A stretch of DNA of 45,362 bases, from the IMG/VR virus record IMGVR_UViG_3300044800_000145, positions 1-45,362 of that record. One strand, written 5' to 3'. The notes under the pieces were generated by a model. It worked only from the letters and a program-made list of their open reading frames with translations, searched no databases and was not told where the DNA came from. The DNA comes from a virus. Both the position numbers and the translations under genes were made by a program. Below, piece by piece: positions 32,362-38,203 of this stretch; position 1 is the first letter of the stretch, and every line of letters begins with the position of its first letter.

Positions 32362-32837
32362 TATCCCTCTTTAAGCAGTACCGGCTCTTTCTTTGCGGTC
32401 TTTCCGGTGAACAGTTCCCAGCGGTCGATCATACCCTGGCAGTAGTGGGGATCAAGGTCTCCGGTATAACAGATCCGGCCGGTTTCCTCGCATGCCATAA
32501 GCGTCGCCCCGAGACCCCCGAATGGGTCCAGGACCAAGTTACCCTTGACAGAAGAATTCTGCACGGCCCGTGCAACCAAGGCGATCGGCTTCATGGTCGG
32601 GTGCTCAGCACTCCGTGTCGGTTTCGAGATCTCCCAGACCGTGTCCTTGTCACGACCTCCGAACCAACGGTGGGCCTTCCCCCCCTTCCATCCGTAGAGG
32701 ATTGGTTCATGACCTTTGCAGCCCTGTAGGATTGGCTCGTGGCGCCAGTGGTAGTCCTGCCGGCAGAGCATACAGTCCGATACCTCCGGACGGTGCCCGC
32801 AAGATGTTTCTTTTTCAACCGGATCGGTGGTCTTCAT
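32361..32837 (-). CDS. Truncated DNA methyltransferase (C-terminal half)
   Basis: The 158-aa protein has a Cys/His patch at the N-terminus (CGHRPEVSDCMLCRQDYHWRH). A C-terminal methyltransferase region follows, HPTMKPIALVARAVQNSS then LVLDPFGGLGATLMACEETGR, which is the motif I SAM-binding loop of class beta N4/N6 enzymes. The catalytic DPPY motif, expected before this region, is absent. The excellent ribosome binding site GGAGGTGTAGTCC shows the short form is the expressed form. It may be a decayed enzyme or a SAM-binding regulator. Confidence 0.75.
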   Translation of the reverse strand: MKTTDPVEKETSCGHRPEVSDCMLCRQDYHWRHEPILQGCKGHEPILYGWKGGKAHRWFGGRDKDTVWEISKPTRSAEHPTMKPIALVARAVQNSSVKGNLVLDPFGGLGATLMACEETGRICYTGDLDPHYCQGMIDRWELFTGKTAKKEPVLLKEG

Positions 32838-32976
32838 GGACTACACCTCCGGTGGTGTTCCTTTCACGCACCCATCTGATTCCAGTTCGCGGCTGGTACG
32901 GGTGTGGATCCCTGGATAACGGCCGTTCGCAGTCCGGGCAGTCTCCATCATTTTCCTGACAGTTCTGGCAGACCAT
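32815..32976 (-). CDS. Small zinc-binding protein (53 aa)
   Basis: From the ATG at 32976 behind GGTGATTGAG, the protein starts MVCQNCQENDGDCPDCERP with two CxxC pairs, a typical zinc-knuckle. The rest is basic and proline-rich. It overlaps the methyltransferase fragment by 23 bases. No family is recognised. It belongs to the run of small metal-binding proteins common in this genome. Confidence 0.65.
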   Translation of the reverse strand: MVCQNCQENDGDCPDCERPLSRDPHPYQPRTGIRWVRERNTTGGVVHEDHRSG

Positions 32977-32977
32977 C

Positions 32978-33109
32978 TCAATCACCGATGTATTCCCCGC
33001 AGCGCTCACAAAAACTATCCAGTGCCGGGATCGTGTCTGACGGCTTGTACCGTTTGTGCCCGAAATTCCGGCAGATCCATTCTTTCAGGCGCTGAAGTTT
33101 GCTTTTCAT
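32978..33109 (-). CDS. DUF1660-like small protein (43 aa)
   Basis: The protein MKSKLQRLKEWICRNFGHKR ends with DSFCERCGEYIGD. This matches the C..GHK ... FCERCG pattern of DUF1660-type phage proteins, which likely bind zinc. The ATG lies three bases after the 3' end of the tRNA-like gene, with no room for a leader. Translation could depend on processing of the tRNA-like transcript. The longer frame upstream covers the tRNA and is not used. Confidence 0.65.
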   Translation of the reverse strand: MKSKLQRLKEWICRNFGHKRYKPSDTIPALDSFCERCGEYIGD

Positions 33110-33112
33110 AAA

Positions 33113-33196
33113 TAGCAGAGACCGGATTCGAACCGGTGAGTCTTGCGACACCGACTTATGGGGCCGGCGGGATTGTCCTGGCTTCCCTACCCTGCT
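33113..33196 (-). tRNA. Class II tRNA-like gene with CAU anticodon
   Basis: On the minus strand the acceptor AGCAGGG pairs with CTCTGCT (one G-U), with discriminator A. The D stem is GGGA/TCCC. The anticodon stem CCGGC/GTCGG encloses CCCATAA, so the anticodon reads CAU with C instead of U at position 33. A variable arm has GTC/GAC closed by GCAA, and the T arm ACCGG/CCGGT encloses TTCGAAT. A long variable arm is expected for Leu or Ser, not Met. It could be a decayed tRNA or a recoded one. No CCA is encoded. Confidence 0.75.
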
Positions 33197-33213
33197 GCTG
33201 TAGGAGTTGAGAA

Positions 33214-33238
33214 CCCGGCAGGGTTCCCGACTGCCGGG
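33214..33238. other. GC-rich hairpin upstream of the tRNA-like gene
   Basis: CCCGGCAG at 33214-33221 pairs perfectly with CTGCCGGG at 33231-33238, with a nine-base loop. It lies 18 bases from the tRNA-like 5' end. It could be a processing signal, terminator or part of a structured leader. Confidence 0.5.
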
Positions 33239-33326
33239 CACTTATACGAGACATGCGATAGCATTTTACCCCCGCAGAAAGTGGGAAAAGGCGTGTGAGA
33301 CCGAAAACCCACTTCTGACAGGGAAA

Positions 33327-33384
33327 TGCCCCGGCGATGGTATCGCTCCATCACACCTTTTTCCGGTCCTGATGAGGCGGGGCA
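33327..33384 (-). other. Potential structured RNA (58 bases), intergenic
   Basis: The 33239-33395 gap contains no good ORF. Its end halves TGCCCCG and CGGGGCA pair over seven bases and enclose three small stems (CCT/AGG, ACC/GGT, and GATGG/CCATC with loop AGCGATA). The shape recalls a shortened cloverleaf. It may be a tRNA remnant or a regulatory RNA. No function is supported. Confidence 0.4.
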
Positions 33385-33395
33385 GGATGGTCATA

Positions 33396-33731
33396 TTACA
33401 CTGGCAGTACCGAGACAACTTTCATCACGATATTTAACATAGTCCCGGCGGCTTCCGGGCCTTTTGTGACTGCACCGACTAGGATAAAGGCATAGAGTAA
33501 AATATCCTCTGGTAAATCTGACGCAACCTCGTAGTAATGATAGTGGTTTTTTAATGCCAGTTTAATGAAGTCCGGTTCGTCGAGTTTATCGATTTCAGAG
33601 TATTTTATGTGGGTGCGTTTCCAAAATTTCCAGCCGTCTTTAAGTCCATAAAAAATGGCATGCCATTCTTCTGGATCTAATTGATACCACTTCTGCCCGG
33701 CATTGAAAAAAAAGAGGACCATACCGATCAC
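33396..33731 (-). CDS. Hypothetical protein with hydrophobic C-terminus (111 aa)
   Basis: The frame starts at a GTG at 33731 overlapping the previous stop as GTGA; an in-frame ATG at 33722 is possible. The N-terminal MVLFFFNAGQKWYQLDPEEW and the C-terminal LLYAFILVGAVTKGPEAAG are hydrophobic and could be membrane-associated, with a charged aromatic middle (WKFWKRTHIKYSEIDKLDE). No family is recognised. It is the last gene before the structured RNA gap. Confidence 0.6.
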   Translation of the reverse strand: MIGMVLFFFNAGQKWYQLDPEEWHAIFYGLKDGWKFWKRTHIKYSEIDKLDEPDFIKLALKNHYHYYEVASDLPEDILLYAFILVGAVTKGPEAAGTMLNIVMKVVSVLPV

Positions 33732-34183
33732 GGGACCATGACAACGAGTCGGCTCGTACGGGATTCCGCGACACTCTGGAGCTCCATGAAAGCCTTATAG
33801 TTGTCAATCCAGTGCCAGATACTATACCGGGGCCGGAGCTTGATGACGACATCCAGGGTGTGCTGGCCGAGTTTCATCTGATTCTCATATTTCGGCAGCC
33901 CACGCATCCGGTACGAGCTGTACCCGGCGCCCTGGACGTTCTTGAGGTCCGTCTGGTTCACGACGATTGACTTGTCAAAGACCAGCGCGATCGAGATGTT
34001 GGCCGAATATGCCAGTTTCGTCACATCGTACTCGACGGTAAAGTTGATCTTCTCCTTATCGGCGCCGCCGAACTCGATCAGTTCCTTCCTGGAGAATGTA
34101 AGGGTCTCCATATCTTCGGGGTCGGTGAGGCTGTTCACGCCGCCGGCCCAGACCTGTGTTACTTTCGCATAGGGTTCTACCAT
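33728..34183 (-). CDS. Hypothetical beta-rich protein (151 aa)
   Basis: The ATG at 34183 (MVEPYAKVTQVWAGG) follows GGGAGTGTGCACACTT. The protein is beta-rich (KINFTVEYDVTKLAYSANISI, HTLDVVIKLRPRYSIW) with a helical C-terminal end. It is the first gene after the promoter-like segment at 34197-34250. No family is recognised. It could be an early structural or nucleic-acid-binding protein; I would not choose between these. Confidence 0.65.
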   Translation of the reverse strand: MVEPYAKVTQVWAGGVNSLTDPEDMETLTFSRKELIEFGGADKEKINFTVEYDVTKLAYSANISIALVFDKSIVVNQTDLKNVQGAGYSSYRMRGLPKYENQMKLGQHTLDVVIKLRPRYSIWHWIDNYKAFMELQSVAESRTSRLVVMVP

Positions 34184-34196
34184 AAGTGTGCACACT

Positions 34197-34250
34197 CCCG
34201 CTTTTTTCCAGCGGGTTATGAGAAAAGAATAGAGATGGGGATGATATACC
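34197..34250 (-). promoter_or_regulatory. Putative promoter and leader hairpin
   Basis: The intergenic gap 34184-34309 holds the TATA-like GGTATATCAT at 34241-34250 on the minus strand. About 30 bases downstream is the hairpin CCCGCT/AGCGGG (34197-34215) with an A-rich loop. It lies just before the ribosome binding site of the 151-aa gene. The arrangement suits an internal promoter with a structured leader. Confidence 0.5.
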
Positions 34251-34309
34251 AATTAGGAGAGTGTGGAAAGGCGGGAAAAGGGAGATAGTGCGGAAAAGAG
34301 GGGGAAGGA

Positions 34310-34516
34310 TTACATCGGTGTTTTCTTTCCGAATAGATCAATCAAATGGGTTCTTTTCTTAAATTCGCAGATTTTTCCTTTGAGTGGAAAATCATGACCG
34401 GCAAAACAAACAGCTTGTGGTGGAAACGAATCGTTGCCATCATGAACTGCACCAATATGATCACAATCTCTACAATATTCTGGCGGCTGAAGAAACGGAG
34501 ATTTTATCTGTGTCAT
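34310..34516 (-). CDS. Small zinc-finger-like protein (68 aa)
   Basis: The ATG at 34516 follows AGGGTGTGAA. The protein contains CRDCDHIGAVHDG, VCFAGHDFP and KICEFKKR, that is CxxC followed by two further cysteines with histidines. A zinc-binding fold is likely. It is coupled closely to the preceding gene (stop at 34518). No family name can be given. Confidence 0.65.
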   Translation of the reverse strand: MTQIKSPFLQPPEYCRDCDHIGAVHDGNDSFPPQAVCFAGHDFPLKGKICEFKKRTHLIDLFGKKTPM

Positions 34517-34517
34517 T

Positions 34518-34808
34518 TCACACCCTCTCATCTAAACCATATGTCGTGAGGTAAAGATTGTTTCCATTGGGGCCAATCCTCATTAATTTACCATCTACCA
34601 TGCGAATTGTTATTGATTTAAAGAACGCAGGGCTATGTGGTGCAAGTCCTGTACCGGGGCAAATCTCGAATTTTTCAATCGTTGATCCGATGAGATTTTC
34701 AGTACCATGGGTTCCGGCAGGTCTCTCTTTTTTTTGAGGGGGTAATTCAATTTCCATTGTGAATTTGGTAATTTTTGCCCCAAGTAAGATTATATCGTCA
34801 TTCATCAT
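34518..34808 (-). CDS. Hypothetical protein (96 aa)
   Basis: It starts at the ATG at 34808 (MMNDDIILLGAK) behind AAGGTGTGA, which also encodes the end of the upstream gene. The protein is mixed alpha/beta with IRMVDGKLMRIGPNGNNLYL. It contains a single cysteine. No family is recognised. It forms a consecutive run with the 132-aa and 79-aa genes, each ending in a KxKV-like tail whose codons supply the next ribosome binding site. Confidence 0.65.
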   Translation of the reverse strand: MMNDDIILLGAKITKFTMEIELPPQKKERPAGTHGTENLIGSTIEKFEICPGTGLAPHSPAFFKSITIRMVDGKLMRIGPNGNNLYLTTYGLDERV

Positions 34809-35207
34809 TCACACCTTCGCTTTCTGATCCTCTTTTTCCACCCAATCAGTTACCCATTTGCCTTTTTCAAAATGACCGCAGTTATCCATATAGTCTATGA
34901 GGGTATCATGAAATTCATTCATAGTAACGGTAACCGACTGAAATGCATCAAACAGAGGTATAATTGCTGACTCATTGTCAATAACTCCGAAAGTATTGAA
35001 TCCATCTGAAGGTTGGAATGTTGCTGGAAGGGCTTTTTCCTCAATAACCCGAACCTCGAAGTATTCCCCAACTGTCATATTGAGATATACCCCCTCTTTG
35101 AAATATCCCCCGACAATTTTTTCAGGGTTATATAGCTTTAACCCTAACCTTATCTGATTTCTCACCTCTTTGGGAAGACATCTTTTACTTTTACTTAGGA
35201 ATTGCAT
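34809..35207 (-). CDS. Hypothetical protein (132 aa)
   Basis: It starts MQFLSKSKRCLPKEVRNQIR at 35207 behind AAGGTGTGAG. A basic N-terminal helix is followed by beta strands (GEYFEVRVIEEKALPATF) and a helical region (AFQSVTVTMNEFHDTLIDYMD). No diagnostic motif is visible. The stop is directly before the next ATG. The role is unknown. Confidence 0.65.
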   Translation of the reverse strand: MQFLSKSKRCLPKEVRNQIRLGLKLYNPEKIVGGYFKEGVYLNMTVGEYFEVRVIEEKALPATFQPSDGFNTFGVIDNESAIIPLFDAFQSVTVTMNEFHDTLIDYMDNCGHFEKGKWVTDWVEKEDQKAKV

Positions 35208-35208
35208 C

Positions 35209-35448
35209 TCACACCTTCACCTTTTTCTTTTTCCCTACCGGTTCTTTTAGTTTTCCCTCGTCTATCAGCATCTGGAGACAGTTCGAACAAGTGCCGGGCA
35301 TATCCGGCGTCCAATTCGGGAGTCCGTAGAATAACCAACCGTGCTGATTCCGGTGTTTTCCCGGGCATATTTTCCGGTTATCCTCGAAGAAATGGACGTG
35401 CTGGAAATCGGTTTTTGTGCGTCCCCAAGTACCGGGTTCTTTGCTCAA
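35209..35448 (-). CDS. Small basic protein with TTG start (79 aa)
   Basis: The TTG at 35448 lies five or six bases after GGAGGTGGG and overlaps the previous stop as TTGA, so it is the best start. The protein includes SKEPGTWGRTKTDFQHVHFF, a CPGKHRNQHGWLFYG stretch, GTCSNCLQML and a lysine-rich end. CxxC plus histidines suggest a metal-binding role. No family is recognised. A longer frame upstream is a shadow of the neighbouring gene. Confidence 0.65.
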   Translation of the reverse strand: MSKEPGTWGRTKTDFQHVHFFEDNRKICPGKHRNQHGWLFYGLPNWTPDMPGTCSNCLQMLIDEGKLKEPVGKKKKVKV

Positions 35449-35933
35449 TTCCCACCTCCGGGCAGGGCGAGGAGATCCGCTGTGCCTGCCGAGAGCTCCG
35501 GACCGTGCTTCGCCACATAGTCCGCAAGGGTGCACTGAGATCCATCTGGGAGTGTGACGACCCGGAAGGCCAGCATGGCTTCCTTGAAGTCCAGGTATCC
35601 GATCTCGACATCGATGAGGAGCGCCTTCAGCTTGTGGAAGATCACCCGCCCGGAAATGTCCATGCGAAGTGTGGTGCCCCGTAAGTTCCGGATGTAGATG
35701 ACGGGGAATTCGATAAGGAAGCGCTCTCCCCGGACGATGAATGCCAGCGAGTGCACGGTGAAGGAACCGTGCTTGGCGTCCGTGACCTGTTTCTGGGCGA
35801 TTGCGATCTGGTCGCACTGGTACTTCTGCAGGAGCATCTGGATCTGCCCCAGTGAGGTCTGGAAGTTGACGTGCTCCTCCAAGTAGGGAAAATACTTTTT
35901 CCCCCGGACATCGATGGTGACGATCTTATGCAC
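35445..35933 (-). CDS. Hypothetical protein (162 aa)
   Basis: The frame begins at a GTG at 35933 (MHKIVTIDVRGKKYFPYLEE). The protein alternates strands and helices: LGQIQMLLQKYQCDQIAIAQ, then SFTVHSLAFIVRGERFLIEFP, then a helix with GRVIFHKLKALLIDV. The final part carries SQCTLADYVAKHG. No family is recognised; an annealing or DNA-binding function cannot be supported. A nearby ATG at 35940 is in another frame. Confidence 0.65.
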   Translation of the reverse strand: MHKIVTIDVRGKKYFPYLEEHVNFQTSLGQIQMLLQKYQCDQIAIAQKQVTDAKHGSFTVHSLAFIVRGERFLIEFPVIYIRNLRGTTLRMDISGRVIFHKLKALLIDVEIGYLDFKEAMLAFRVVTLPDGSQCTLADYVAKHGPELSAGTADLLALPGGGN

Positions 35934-35939
35934 GGTTCA

Positions 35940-36101
35940 TCACGACCTCTCCTCCTCCAATTTTTTGATTTTTCTCTGTAACGCCTCGATAAGAGTTGGA
36001 GCTAGTGATATCCCATATTCACGTGCTTGTTCTCTTAAGGTCTCGGGGAGTTCAATCCCGGTGCGAACGTAAATTTCATTACCTCGGCTTATTCGTGCCA
36101 T
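35940..36101 (-). CDS. RHH-like small protein (53 aa)
   Basis: The ATG at 36101 follows AGAGGTGAAATAG. The protein is MARISRGNEIYVRTGIELPE then TLREQAREYGISLAPTLIEAL and a charged coiled helix. This is an RHH-type layout (strand, helix, helix) like ParD-type antitoxins and regulators. The ATG starts directly after the TAG of the upstream gene. The likely role is a DNA-binding regulator; there is no nearby toxin candidate. Confidence 0.7.
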   Translation of the reverse strand: MARISRGNEIYVRTGIELPETLREQAREYGISLAPTLIEALQRKIKKLEEERS

Positions 36102-36239
36102 CTATTTCACCTCTTTGAAACAGCATCCTCTTCTAAAGAGCAGGGTCTCCATATAGGCGCAGGATTGCTGGAATATCGCGCAGCGTGCCGATCCCTCGAT
36201 ATGGGTGCATCCCTCGCATTTTAGTACATCGTCATCCAT
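36102..36239 (-). CDS. Cys-rich small protein (45 aa)
   Basis: The ATG at 36239 lies behind GAGGTGATACC. The protein MDDDVLKCEGCTHIEGSARC continues with one further CxnC pair and CC near the C-terminus, a C-x2-C-x9-C-x6-C spacing with a basic tail. A zinc or iron-sulfur site is possible. It is coupled to both neighbours by overlap or adjacency. No family is recognised. Confidence 0.65.
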   Translation of the reverse strand: MDDDVLKCEGCTHIEGSARCAIFQQSCAYMETLLFRRGCCFKEVK

Positions 36240-36381
36240 CCGGTATCACCTCGAAATCGTCGCAGACCTGCGAAGCATAAGTCTCTTTCATAAATTTCCT
36301 GCAATTCGGGGTTAATAGCCATTCTGAGCGAGCGCAGATCCCGCAACAGTTGACTTCATGCAGATTCGGCGGCTCGGTCAT
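36232..36381 (-). CDS. Cys-rich small protein (49 aa)
   Basis: The ATG at 36381 follows GGAGGTTGTGG and overlaps the previous stop as ATGA. The protein MTEPPNLHEVNCCGICARSE contains CCGIC and later single cysteines (PNCRKF, QVCDDFE). It may bind metal. Its last codons overlap the next ATG by eight bases. No family is recognised. Confidence 0.65.
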   Translation of the reverse strand: MTEPPNLHEVNCCGICARSEWLLTPNCRKFMKETYASQVCDDFEVIPDG

Positions 36382-36680
36382 GACCACAACCTCCGGTATT
36401 GTTCCTGTAATTGCTCCGGTAAGAGCGGGATAATATTTGCCCATCCACCAACCCGCGAACCGTCAGCAAACACCACATAAGGAGGTTCTATACCATGCCC
36501 ACAGCATGCCGCCACGATTTGATCGTCTTGCAGGAACCCGATACAGGGATCATATCCTTCTTCCATCTGATGTTTTCCACATTTGGGGCAGGGGTGCGGT
36601 GCAATGCCCTCAACCGATTCTTTCGTGTCAGCGTAGACCCAGATCGTTTTTCTGCCAAAGTGGGTTCCAGTTACAGCCAT
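36378..36680 (-). CDS. Zinc-ribbon-like phage protein (100 aa)
   Basis: The ATG at 36680 overlaps the previous stop as TGATG. The protein has PCPKCGKHQ followed by CCGHGIEPPYVVFADGS, a CxxC plus CCGH pattern found in several uncharacterised phage proteins. The C-terminal helix (PLLPEQLQEQYRRLW) follows. The likely role is a metal-binding structural or nucleic-acid protein; exact function is unknown. Confidence 0.7.
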   Translation of the reverse strand: MAVTGTHFGRKTIWVYADTKESVEGIAPHPCPKCGKHQMEEGYDPCIGFLQDDQIVAACCGHGIEPPYVVFADGSRVGGWANIIPLLPEQLQEQYRRLWS

Positions 36681-36859
36681 CACGTCCACCCCCGGACGTC
36701 CGGCATGTGCTTCACAAGATCAATGAGCTTTCGGGCTTCACAGGCGACGTTCCGGTATAGGTACCGGCGCATCTCGGCGAGCATTTGAAAGCAATGCGAG
36801 CAACCATTACACCAGATACCGATATCGAGTTCGTGGGGGCAATCGCAAAAGGGGATCAT
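36680..36859 (-). CDS. Small zinc-finger-like protein (59 aa)
   Basis: The ATG at 36859 overlaps the upstream stop as ATGA. The protein starts MIPFCDCPHELDIGIWCNGC and continues with CFQMLAEMRRYLYRNVACEA, giving six cysteines and several histidines. It could bind one or two zinc ions. The binding site GGAGGGGGGCGG is upstream. No family is recognised. Confidence 0.68.
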   Translation of the reverse strand: MIPFCDCPHELDIGIWCNGCSHCFQMLAEMRRYLYRNVACEARKLIDLVKHMPDVRGWT

Positions 36860-37011
36860 TTCAATCCGCCCCCCTCCTCGATCTGTTTTATCTGCCGTTC
36901 CAAGTCTCCCCAAACGGTTGCTTTGACCTGTTCAGCATCCTTTACGAGCTTTAAAAAATCAACGGCCAAACACATGATCCCTGCATCATACGCATCTTCA
37001 CAGATTGTCAC
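36856..37011 (-). CDS. Small helical protein (51 aa), GTG start
   Basis: The GTG at 37011 overlaps the previous stop as GTGA, and its stop overlaps the next ATG as ATGA. The sequence is fully helical (DAYDAGIMCLAVDFLKLVKD, then ERQIKQIEEGG). No family is recognised. Double overlap and absence of internal stops support it as a gene. Confidence 0.65.
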   Translation of the reverse strand: MTICEDAYDAGIMCLAVDFLKLVKDAEQVKATVWGDLERQIKQIEEGGGLK

Positions 37012-37478
37012 TCCGGCGCCACCTTACCCTTTTTCTTCTTTGCCTCTTTCTTTGCGGCTTCGAGGATCTTTTCGGGCGGGATTCCCGTTCGTCTGGACAT
37101 TTCCATGGTCTTGTTTGCGAGCTTCATTTGCTCAAGATTGGTTTCAATTGGCGGGCGATCTCCGAATGTTACTGTGATTTTTGAATCGTCATTCGGGGTT
37201 GGCGAGACCGTGAACTGATCCAGCGTCTTGTGCACCGGTGCCGATACATCAAAGGTGAGACTCATGCTGTACCGGGCGAGCACCACATCGCAGGGCGGGA
37301 TATGGAACTCATCCGAGATTGCCGCCCGCACTTTCTCCGTGAGCGTGTTGATATCGGTTTCAAGAACCCCGGATCCGCCTTCACAGATCCCCAGCGGTTT
37401 GCATTCGACTACATACTCATCATCCCCGGCCTTCACATCCGGGTCGTATTTAACCGTCCCTTTCGTTTCCAGTGACAT
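37008..37478 (-). CDS. Hypothetical early protein (156 aa)
   Basis: The ATG at 37478 (MSLETKGTVKYDP) follows GAGGG and lies just after the PCNA stop. The protein has a beta-rich first half (RYSMSLTFDVSAPVHKTLD ... SKITVTFGDRPP) and a helical lysine-rich C-terminus (PEKILEAAKKEAKKKKGK). This basic tail may bind nucleic acid. Position next to PCNA suggests an accessory replication factor, but that is only inference from order. Confidence 0.65.
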   Translation of the reverse strand: MSLETKGTVKYDPDVKAGDDEYVVECKPLGICEGGSGVLETDINTLTEKVRAAISDEFHIPPCDVVLARYSMSLTFDVSAPVHKTLDQFTVSPTPNDDSKITVTFGDRPPIETNLEQMKLANKTMEMSRRTGIPPEKILEAAKKEAKKKKGKVAPE

Positions 37479-37483
37479 TTCCC

Positions 37484-38200
37484 TCACTCCTGCTCGATTC
37501 TCGGAGCTACCAAAAACTCCAGCGCGATCTGGTCGACCGTGCACTCAAGTCTGACCGGGTGATTGGTGTTCATGCTCACGGTGACCTGCTCGGCGTCCCT
37601 GATGACCCGACTGATCTCCCGCAGATAATCGGTCGAGAACAACGATATCATGGGTTCCTTGAGGGACTTGACCGTCTCACCTTCGAGCTCCTTGACCAGC
37701 AGATCGGTGTCGCCCTCCGTGGTCATCGTGAGAGTCTTACCCTGCAGGGAGAACCGGATCTTGTCGCCGATCCTGCTCATGGCAACGATACTCTCCTGCA
37801 GTTCCTTCGCGTCGACCGTGACGACCGCGGGCAGGGAAATGCTCGGGGGAGTCGGGTCCTTCCGGATGGTGTTGATGTCCAGGAGCGCGTTGCTGTACCG
37901 GGTCTTCCCATCGGTGATCTGGAGTTTGCCGTGTTTGTCCTGGTCGATTGTCACGAGACCGGCTTTCATCAGGCCGGCAGCGATCTTGAGTTTCGGCAGG
38001 TCGATCCCGAGGATTGTGGATTCTTCCTGGTAGGTCTCGAATGCCGCAGCGGGCAGCTTGGCGCTGATCAGTGCGACGTTCGCGGCATCCACCGCATGGA
38101 CCTCGATACCGGTGCTCTTCAACCATACCCTGCATTCCGGTGCGATCGCGAGGACCGCCTCGCAAAATGTCAAAAATCTCGTTCTCTCAATTCTCATCAT
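37484..38200 (-). CDS. pcn: DNA polymerase sliding clamp (PCNA)
   Basis: The 238-aa protein is a full-length archaeal PCNA: the N-terminal strand RFLTFCEAVLAI, then IEVHAVDAANVALISAKLP, and the interdomain region. The second domain contains IRFSLQGKTLTMTTEGDTDL and a C-terminal EFLVAPRIE-type tail. PCNA forms a ring that tethers polymerases and nucleases to DNA. Two adjacent ATGs (38200, 38197) follow AAAGGAGATG. No polymerase gene is in the window, so the clamp probably works with host enzymes or competes with the host clamp. Confidence 0.93.
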   Translation of the reverse strand: MMRIERTRFLTFCEAVLAIAPECRVWLKSTGIEVHAVDAANVALISAKLPAAAFETYQEESTILGIDLPKLKIAAGLMKAGLVTIDQDKHGKLQITDGKTRYSNALLDINTIRKDPTPPSISLPAVVTVDAKELQESIVAMSRIGDKIRFSLQGKTLTMTTEGDTDLLVKELEGETVKSLKEPMISLFSTDYLREISRVIRDAEQVTVSMNTNHPVRLECTVDQIALEFLVAPRIEQE

Positions 38201-38203
38201 CGG

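Noticed and set aside
6515-33196. Attachment-site duplication between the tRNA-Leu and the second tRNA-like gene
   Set aside because: The T arms and acceptor stems differ (GTGAG/CTCAC versus ACCGG/CCGGT), so they are not direct repeats of one another and do not define att sites.
33365-33377. CTGATGAG core of a hammerhead-like ribozyme on the plus strand
   Set aside because: The conserved GAAA and the required stem order do not fit; the flanks pair as the ends of the 58-base element instead. An eight-base match is expected by chance in a window of this size.
35209-35817. 202-aa minus-strand ORF covering two genes
   Set aside because: Its N-terminal part is arginine/proline/glycine-rich shadow sequence of the 162-aa gene; only the C-terminal 79 codons behind a good binding site (TTG at 35448) are retained.
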